From assembly GCA_025931135.1 (NCBI GenBank), contig JAICNR010000008.1, positions 1 to 37,597 of the forward strand: DNA of 37,597 nt. The letters are read 5' to 3'. The notes below the pieces were generated by a model. The model saw nothing but the letters and a program-made list of their open reading frames with translations, was not told the DNA's origin and made no database searches. The position numbers were made by a program, and so were the translations under genes. Positions 33,383 through 37,597 of the stretch are shown piece after piece (within the stretch, counting starts at the first letter, position 1; each line of letters opens with the position of its first letter). The stretch is from Gemmatimonadota bacterium. Lineage in GTDB: Bacteria; Gemmatimonadota; Gemmatimonadetes; JACCXV01; JAHWKZ01.

Positions 33383-33726
33383 TCCGGCTGGCCGACCCCC
33401 TGGATCGGCCCGGGAGCGCCCGGGAATTTCGCTGCACGGTGCACGGCCTGTGCTTCGAAAACCGGTACCGGATGCTGGAGGCGATCCACGCCGGCGACCC
33501 GCTGGTCCTGCGCCGCGAACCCGACAACGCGATCGGCGCCGACGCGATCCAGGTTCAGACCGCGGCCACCGAGACGATCGGCTACGTACCGCGCACGATC
33601 TCGCGCTGGCTGGCCCCGCTGATGGACTCGGGGCACCGGGCGGTGGCGTCGGTGGTGAAGGTGCGGAGCGGCTGCCCGTACTATGAACGGCTGATCATCG
33701 AAGTCCTGATCGATCCGGGGCGCTGA
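33379..33726 (+). CDS. Standalone HIRAN-domain protein
   Basis: A 115-residue protein made almost only of a HIRAN domain: an N-terminal strand [20 protein letters not shown], then [24 protein letters not shown] with the conserved R-E-P-x-N and A-I-x-V, then [26 protein letters not shown] binds 3' DNA ends in the eukaryotic HLTF helicase. Bacterial standalone members are small putative DNA-binding proteins of unknown role. ATG at 33379 overlaps the DHS stop (ATGA). The last residues D-P-G-R and the TGA stop are encoded by the left arm of palindromic element B, so the C-terminus may have been reshaped by that element. Confidence 0.85.
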   Translation: MIRLADPLDRPGSAREFRCTVHGLCFENRYRMLEAIHAGDPLVLRREPDNAIGADAIQVQTAATETIGYVPRTISRWLAPLMDSGHRAVASVVKVRSGCPYYERLIIEVLIDPGR

Positions 33727-33837
33727 AAACGGCCGATCTGCGGCGTTCCGCTCCTCGTGTCTTCCTGCGGCGTACAGTCGTACGCCTCGGAATCCTCTCG
33801 TCGCGCGCCGCCGAATCTGGACCGTTTTGAGCGCCCC
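33717..33837. repeat. Palindromic element B (about 121 nt)
   Basis: The left arm GGGGCGCTGAAAACGG (from 33717) and the right arm ending at 33837 pair with one G-G mismatch (33725/33829), the same position as in element A. The inner hairpin is TTCC (33762-33765) / GGAA (33789-33792), the same TGC/TC internal loop, then GGCGTAC / GTACGCC with loop AGTC. Blocks CTTCCTGCGGCG (33761), CGCCTCGGAA (33783) and CGTCGCGCGCC (33799) match element A in order and spacing. Five or so base pairs differ from A with both partners changed. The left arm overlaps the end of the HIRAN gene. Confidence 0.85.
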
Positions 33838-33869
33838 GGAGCTTTGAGCTCGTTCTGTGTTTCGAAACG

Positions 33870-33897
33870 ACGAAGCCCCCGCGTGCGGGGGCTTCGT
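33870..33897. terminator. Bidirectional terminator hairpin
   Basis: ACGAAGCCCCCG (33870-33881) pairs perfectly with CGGGGGCTTCGT (33886-33897) around the loop CGTG, a 12-bp stem with 4-base loop, the same geometry as the hairpin at 11641. It lies between the convergent HIRAN and Hsp20 genes and can serve both. No long T tract follows. Confidence 0.75.
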
Positions 33898-33940
33898 GCT
33901 TGGGGCGCTGTCCGCCGCTCCAGCGGCGCAGTCGCGGGGG

Positions 33941-34411
33941 CTACTTGGACTCGATCTTTTTCTTGCTTCCTCCGTCGATCGAGATCTCCCGCGCCTTCGC
34001 TTCCGCGCGGCGAGGAAGCGTGATCGCCAGCACGCCGTCCTGGAGCGCCGCCTTGACGTCTTCGGTGTCGACGTAGGGCGGAAGCGAGAACGACCGCTCG
34101 AAGCCACCGAACGAGCGCTCGGTGCGGTGGAACGTCTCGTCTTCGCTGGACGTCTCCTGGGTCTTCTCGCCGCGAACGGTCAGCGTGTTGTTCTCCACCG
34201 AGATCTTCAACTGGTCCCGGGACAGACCCGGCACCTCGAGGCGCAGCGTCAACGCCTCCGGCGTCTCCGAGACGTCGGTCACAGGGAACCACTGCCGGAG
34301 GTTCTCGCCGCCCCGGCCCCACGAGCCCAGGGCCTCGTCCATCATGCGGTCGAGCTCGCGCGGAAGCGCGAAGACGTTGTTGAACGGGCGATATCGGGTC
34401 ACGTACGTCAT
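33941..34411 (-). CDS. Hsp20/alpha-crystallin small heat shock protein
   Basis: A 156-residue small heat shock protein. The N-terminal arm is TYVTRYRPFNNVFALPRELD, and the alpha-crystallin domain runs from about residue 48 to 142: FPVTDVSETPEALTLRLEVP, GLSRDQLKISVENNTLTVRG, then RSFGGFERSFSLPPYVDTED and KAALQDGVLAITLPR. An I-x-I (REISIDG) closes the tail and docks in neighbouring subunits. It binds unfolding proteins under heat or other stress without ATP. ATG 34411 has GAGGAGG at good distance. The long upstream frame to 34582 is not coding. No convincing CIRCE or sigma-32 element was seen upstream. The strong hairpin after the stop is shared with the convergent gene. Confidence 0.93.
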   Translation of the reverse strand: MTYVTRYRPFNNVFALPRELDRMMDEALGSWGRGGENLRQWFPVTDVSETPEALTLRLEVPGLSRDQLKISVENNTLTVRGEKTQETSSEDETFHRTERSFGGFERSFSLPPYVDTEDVKAALQDGVLAITLPRRAEAKAREISIDGGSKKKIESK

Positions 34412-34554
34412 GGTGTTCCTCCTCGCGTTCGGATTCGTCGCGTGGTTCGTTCCATTCCGGTCGGCGATCCGCGGACCGGCATCCCGTCGAGACCAATGCA
34501 ACCGACGTACCACGCGAAATCCTGTCAGATCCGAGGGGTCGCGGCTGTCAGTGC

Positions 34555-34580
34555 GGCAGTTCGCCCGCTTGCGGACTGCC
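34555..34580. terminator. Inverted repeat between two minus-strand genes
   Basis: GGCAGTTCGC (34555-34564) pairs with GCGGACTGCC (34571-34580), ten pairs with one G-U on the plus strand and loop CCGCTT. It begins 27 bases after the stop of the upstream minus-strand gene and 144 bases before the Hsp20 start, so it fits a terminator for the former or an operator for the latter. No T tract. Compared with CIRCE, the half-sites do not match. Confidence 0.4.
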
Positions 34581-34606
34581 AATTGAAGGCGTCACCGGGA
34601 CGTGGT

Positions 34607-35122
34607 CTACTGCAGGGGGAGCTCGAGGGTATCACCGCCGGGGCGCTCTGCCCGAGTGGCAGTCGAGTCGGGCTCAGGCCGCTCGGAGAGCCAGCGCGGC
34701 TCCGCGCCCTCGACCAGGAACCCGATGAGCTGCCGAACCAGCCGCGCGACGTCGGGAGGCGTGTCCCCGAAAGGATGGGAAGCGTGGTGCTCCGCCCGGT
34801 GGAGGGTGCCCAGGGTGGCGTGGCCGAACACGAAATGGACGAATCCCTGCTCCTCCAGGGCCGTGATTCGGACCTCGCGCTCGGTCGGCTCGTAGCGGAG
34901 CTTGAGGCCGGCCGTGCCGATCGCCTCGGTTTCGATCTCCGGGATCCGACCGAGCACATCGACGAGCTCGGCCAGCAGATGGTCGTAGCGCTCCTGGAAG
35001 GAGGCATCGACGGAGGGGTGTGCGACGTCCCGGCGCTCCTCCTTTGCGGATACCCGATCGCGCAGCTCGCGGACGAGAGCCGCCCGGTCGGACGGGACGG
35101 GGGGATCCGTCGCGGGCGTCAT
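34607..35122 (-). CDS. Conserved hypothetical soluble protein
   Basis: A 171-residue soluble protein, no signal peptide. The N-terminal half is helical and charged (DRAALVRELRDRVSAKEERR, FQERYDHLLAELVDVLGRIP). The middle has beta strands LKLRYEPTEREVRITALEEQ, followed by FVHFVFGHATLGTLHRAEHH with clustered His residues, then a helix DVARLVRQLIGFLVEGAEP. The tail is low-complexity. I cannot name the family. The His cluster could bind metal, but this is speculation. The ATG at 35122 has only a weak ribosome binding site. It lies divergent to the SDR gene with about 35 bases between starts. Confidence 0.55.
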   Translation of the reverse strand: MTPATDPPVPSDRAALVRELRDRVSAKEERRDVAHPSVDASFQERYDHLLAELVDVLGRIPEIETEAIGTAGLKLRYEPTEREVRITALEEQGFVHFVFGHATLGTLHRAEHHASHPFGDTPPDVARLVRQLIGFLVEGAEPRWLSERPEPDSTATRAERPGGDTLELPLQ

Positions 35123-35157
35123 GCGGGCAGTCTAGGTGGCGCTTCCGCGGGGCGTCA

Positions 35158-35946
35158 ATGCCGCGTAGCTTCGGTCGTCCTGCCCGAGGGGAGGATGATC
35201 GACTGATCGACTTCGACGAAAAAATCGTGCTCGTGACCGGCGGGTCCCGCGGGATCGGCGCCGCTTGTGTGCGCCTGTTCACCGAGCTCGGTGCCCGGGT
35301 GGGGTTCACCTGGCGGTCGAGCGAAGCCGATGCCCGCGCGCTCGAGGAGGGCAGCCGAGGCCGAGCGCGGGGCTGGCGCGCGGACGTGACCGACGACGAA
35401 GCGATCGCCCGTTTCGTGCGCGAGGTGGAAGCGGAATGGGGGGGAGTTGATGTGGCGGTCGCCAACGCCGGGATCTGGGAGGGCGCCGCCGTCGAGCGCA
35501 TGACGCCCACGGAGTGGCACGAGACTCTCGACGTCAACCTGGGCGGGACGTGGCGGCTCTGCCGTGAGTCGATCCCCGCCCTCCGGCGCCGCGGCGGCGG
35601 CGCGATCGTCGTGGTGAGCTCGACCGCGGGCCAGCGCGGGGAGGCGTACCACTCCCATTACGCCGCGACGAAGGGCGGCCAGATCTCCCTGGTGAAGTCG
35701 CTCGCGGTCGAGTGCGCGCCCGGCATCCGCGTGAACGCCGTCGCGCCGGGATGGGTCGACACCGATATGAGCGCGGAACCGCTCCGCGGCGACGAGCGCG
35801 CGGCGATCCTGGCATCGATCCCCCTCAGGCGCGCGGCGACCGCCGAGGACATCGCTGACGCGATCGCCTTCCTGGCGAGCGATCGCGCGCGACACGTGAC
35901 CGGCGAAGTCCTCAACGTCAACGGAGGCTCCGTGCTGTGCGGGTGA
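35158..35946 (+). CDS. SDR family oxidoreductase, FabG-like
   Basis: About 250-262 residues, a short-chain dehydrogenase/reductase. The Rossmann NAD(P) motif is VTGGSRGIGAA (27-37 in this numbering). The N-A-G motif is VANAGIWEG. The catalytic residues are S155 in VVSSTAGQRG with Y168 and K172 in YHSHYAATKGG, and the C-terminus is VTGEVLNVNGGSVL, as in 3-oxoacyl-ACP reductases. The next gene is a lipid A acyltransferase, so an acyl-chain link is possible, though this SDR may act on other substrates. Start ATG 35158 gives about 15 extra basic residues. A CTG at 35203, preceded by a strong GAGGGGAGG, would give the usual family N-terminus (I-D-F-D-E-K) and may be the true start. Confidence 0.88.
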   Translation: MPRSFGRPARGEDDRLIDFDEKIVLVTGGSRGIGAACVRLFTELGARVGFTWRSSEADARALEEGSRGRARGWRADVTDDEAIARFVREVEAEWGGVDVAVANAGIWEGAAVERMTPTEWHETLDVNLGGTWRLCRESIPALRRRGGGAIVVVSSTAGQRGEAYHSHYAATKGGQISLVKSLAVECAPGIRVNAVAPGWVDTDMSAEPLRGDERAAILASIPLRRAATAEDIADAIAFLASDRARHVTGEVLNVNGGSVLCG

Positions 35947-36827
35947 AGACCGCCGTGGCGCGGGGCGTCACAGCGGCCGTTCAGCGGATGCCGCGGGCCC
36001 TGACCTCCCCGCTCGCCGCGTCCGTCGGAGCGCTCCTCTGGGCCGGCTTCGATCGCCGCGTCGCCAACGAGAACCTGGAACGCGTCTATCCGGACTGGCC
36101 TTCGCGTCGCCGGCGCCGCGTCGCCTTCCGCTCCTACGGCCGCATGGCACGCTCGCTGGTCGAGTTCCTCCACACCCCGAAGTACTCCGAGGCGGAAATC
36201 CTCGAGCGCGTCCGGCTCGAGAACGAAGGCGCGCTCGAAACCGCGCTCGCCGGCGGGCGGGGAGCGATTCTCCTGTCGGGCCATTTCGGCAACTGGGAGT
36301 GGCTCGCGCGACGCGTCGCTGCGGCAGGACATCCATTCGCGGTCCTGTTCAAGGAGCCGGGCGACCCGGTTCTCGCGGAGCGGCTGCGGCAGACGCGCGC
36401 GGCGGCCGGGATCGAGCAGATCGATCACGACGACATGCGCGCCGCTGCCCGCTGGCTGCGCGCGGGGCGCGTCCTGGGAATCGTCATGGACCAGGAACCG
36501 CGGAGGGTGGCGGAAGGCGTGATCGCGCCGCTGTTCGGCCAGCCGACGATGACGCATACAGGGCCGTTCCGGCTCGCCCGCATGGCCGATGCTCCGCTCC
36601 TCACATTCTTCTGCCGGGCCACGGGACAGGGGCGCTACCACGCGCGGCTGGAGCTGCTCGAGGCGAGCGAGTCGACGGACATGGAGTCGGCGGTTGCCGA
36701 GGACGCCGCCCGGTTCAACGCGCGGCTCGAGGCCGCGGTCCGACGCGATCCCGAGCACTGGATGTGGATGTACAAGCGATGGGCGCGGCTGGACCGCCGC
36801 TCCCGTGCCCGGCCGACCTCGCGCTAA
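35937..36827 (+). CDS. Lipid A biosynthesis acyltransferase (LpxL/HtrB family)
   Basis: A 296-residue inner-membrane-associated acyltransferase. The catalytic H-x(4)-E motif is H116 to E121 in ILLSGHFGNWEWL. Further conserved parts are VANENLERVYPDW near the start, FAVLFKEPGDPVLAERLRQT, VLGIVMDQEPRR and the C-terminal HWMWMYKRW. It transfers a secondary acyl chain to the lipid A or related precursor, supporting a diderm envelope. Start GTG 35937 was chosen because GGAGG lies nine bases upstream. GTG 35943 is possible. It overlaps the end of the SDR gene by about ten bases. Confidence 0.88.
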   Translation: MRVKTAVARGVTAAVQRMPRALTSPLAASVGALLWAGFDRRVANENLERVYPDWPSRRRRRVAFRSYGRMARSLVEFLHTPKYSEAEILERVRLENEGALETALAGGRGAILLSGHFGNWEWLARRVAAAGHPFAVLFKEPGDPVLAERLRQTRAAAGIEQIDHDDMRAAARWLRAGRVLGIVMDQEPRRVAEGVIAPLFGQPTMTHTGPFRLARMADAPLLTFFCRATGQGRYHARLELLEASESTDMESAVAEDAARFNARLEAAVRRDPEHWMWMYKRWARLDRRSRARPTSR

Positions 36828-36829
36828 GT

Positions 36830-37597
36830 CTAGAGCATCGGCTCCGCGGCCAGCGCACGGCCCACTCGCTCCTCGTAGGCGATCGCGAGCCGCTGTGTCC
36901 GCGGACCGGGGACGGGGCGGGGGAAGGCTGTGTCGTCGAGCGCGGCCACCGGCATGACGCCGGCGCTCGTGAACGAGAGGAAGCACTCGTCCGCGCCGGC
37001 GACGATCTCGGGAGGGTAGCGTCCCTCGACGGTCTTGAATCCGCAGCCGGGCGCCAGGTCGAGCACGGCGTCCCGCGTGATCCCCGGGAGGATGCCGCAC
37101 CCGAGGGCCGGCGTGTGAAGCGTGTCGGACTCGAAGAAGAACAGGTTCGAAGCGCTCCCCTCGAGGGCCCAGCCGTCCCGGTGCACGAGCACCGCGTCGT
37201 CGTAGCCGCCGGCCTGGGCCTCCCGGCGCGCGCGCGCGTGCGCCAGCCGGTTCGTGTGCTTGACCCCGGGCAGGTAGGGCACGATCCGCTCGGCGTGGCA
37301 CGCGAGTCTCCACGGCGGGGTATGGGGGGCCGTCCAGGGTGGGGGCGGCTCGACCCAGGCGATCGAGACCGGGCCGCCTGGCCCGGCGCCGCCGGTGAGG
37401 TACAGCCGCGCCAGCCCGTGGATGCGATCGCCGAGGAGCCGGCCGAGCATCGGGCGCGCATCCTCCTCGCGCCAGACGGGCCCCAACCCCAGCGCGCGCG
37501 CCGATGCCTCGAGGCGCTCGAGATGACGGGCGAGGAACAGCGGCCGGCGGCCGACGATCTTGACGCCCTCGTAGACCGCCTCGCCGAACAGGAACCC
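36830..37597 (-). CDS. Class IV PLP aminotransferase, 3' part
   Basis: 256 codons of a fold-type IV aminotransferase whose start lies beyond the window end. The visible N-terminal part GFLFGEAVYEGVKIVG, then FLARHLERLEASARALGLG, is followed by the PLP-binding lysine in LPGVKHTNRLAHARA. The E-G-S-A-S-N-L-F-F motif and ALGCGILPGITRDAVLDLAP come next, with SFTSAGVMPVAALDD near the end. These fit the branched-chain/D-amino acid aminotransferase and aminodeoxychorismate lyase group, which cannot be told apart here. Convergent with the acyltransferase gene, only two bases between stops. Confidence 0.88.
   Translation of the reverse strand, partial: GFLFGEAVYEGVKIVGRRPLFLARHLERLEASARALGLGPVWREEDARPMLGRLLGDRIHGLARLYLTGGAGPGGPVSIAWVEPPPPWTAPHTPPWRLACHAERIVPYLPGVKHTNRLAHARARREAQAGGYDDAVLVHRDGWALEGSASNLFFFESDTLHTPALGCGILPGITRDAVLDLAPGCGFKTVEGRYPPEIVAGADECFLSFTSAGVMPVAALDDTAFPRPVPGPRTQRLAIAYEERVGRALAAEPML

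Noticed and set aside
34412-34606. CIRCE-type heat-shock operator upstream of Hsp20
   Set aside because: The inverted repeat at 34555-34580 does not match the CIRCE half-sites and is 144 bases from the start, close to the upstream gene's stop.
1-37597. CRISPR array or insertion sequence
   Set aside because: No regularly spaced direct repeats, transposase motifs or terminal inverted repeats with a gene between were seen; the only repeated unit is the palindromic pair.

Overview
The window is GC-rich chromosomal DNA from a diderm (Gram-negative-type) bacterium. This is supported by two lytic transglycosylases, several lipobox lipoproteins, a beta-barrel protein, a lipid A acyltransferase and many signal peptides ending in Ala-Gln. 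A GWxTD-type protein, a bacterial deoxyhypusine-synthase-like enzyme, a DUF1028 protein and secreted kelch and M14 proteins suggest Gemmatimonadota or a neighbouring phylum such as Acidobacteriota or Eisenbacteria. That placement is inference. No phage, IS transposase, CRISPR array, rRNA or complete tRNA was seen. Coding is dense, with many 4-base ATGA or GTGA overlaps.

Layout. 1-269: 5' part of a MATE exporter (minus). 270-645: divergent intergenic region with several hairpins. 646-2114: aldo/keto reductase plus a beta-barrel protein. 2132-3112: secreted kelch propeller (minus). 3208-5309: WHy/LEA-type lipoprotein translationally coupled to an M14 peptidase. 5371-8482: minus-strand run of a vWA-like secreted protein, a lipoprotein, a phytase-like esterase and a GNAT. 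8544-10369: cystathionine beta-synthase-type enzyme and a lipoprotein. 10380-18512: peptidoglycan recycling block (murQ, anmK, nagZ, MltD-type transglycosylase, then a sodium:solute symporter), interrupted by a minus-strand dodecin. 18448-19770: secreted amidohydrolase (minus), tail-to-tail overlapping the symporter. 19824-25324: overlapping chain of periplasmic amidase, ankyrin protein, DUF1028 protein, glycyl-tRNA synthetase and an unknown secreted protein, followed by a pterin dehydratase. 25730-28133: MscS channel and GWxTD protein (minus). 28271-29755: second MltD lipoprotein. 29953-33726: moeA, nanoRNase/DHH, deoxyhypusine-synthase-like and HIRAN genes. 33941-35122: Hsp20 and an unknown gene (minus). 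35158-36827: SDR and lipid A acyltransferase. 36830-37597: class IV aminotransferase, cut by the window end.

How they work together. The recycling block can make anhydromuropeptides (MltD), trim them (NagZ, amidase), phosphorylate anhydroMurNAc (AnmK) and cleave the lactyl ether (MurQ). No AmpG-type permease is present, and the sodium symporter sits where an importer would be expected.

The most unusual non-coding signal is a pair of related, about 120-nt, nearly palindromic elements at 29755-29873 and 33717-33837. They have the same orientation, the same internal asymmetry and the same conserved G-G mismatch. Several base pairs differ between the copies with both partners changed. They bracket the moeA-nrnA-DHS-HIRAN block, and the second copy supplies the HIRAN stop codon. 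I interpret them as a dispersed palindromic repeat or structured RNA family.
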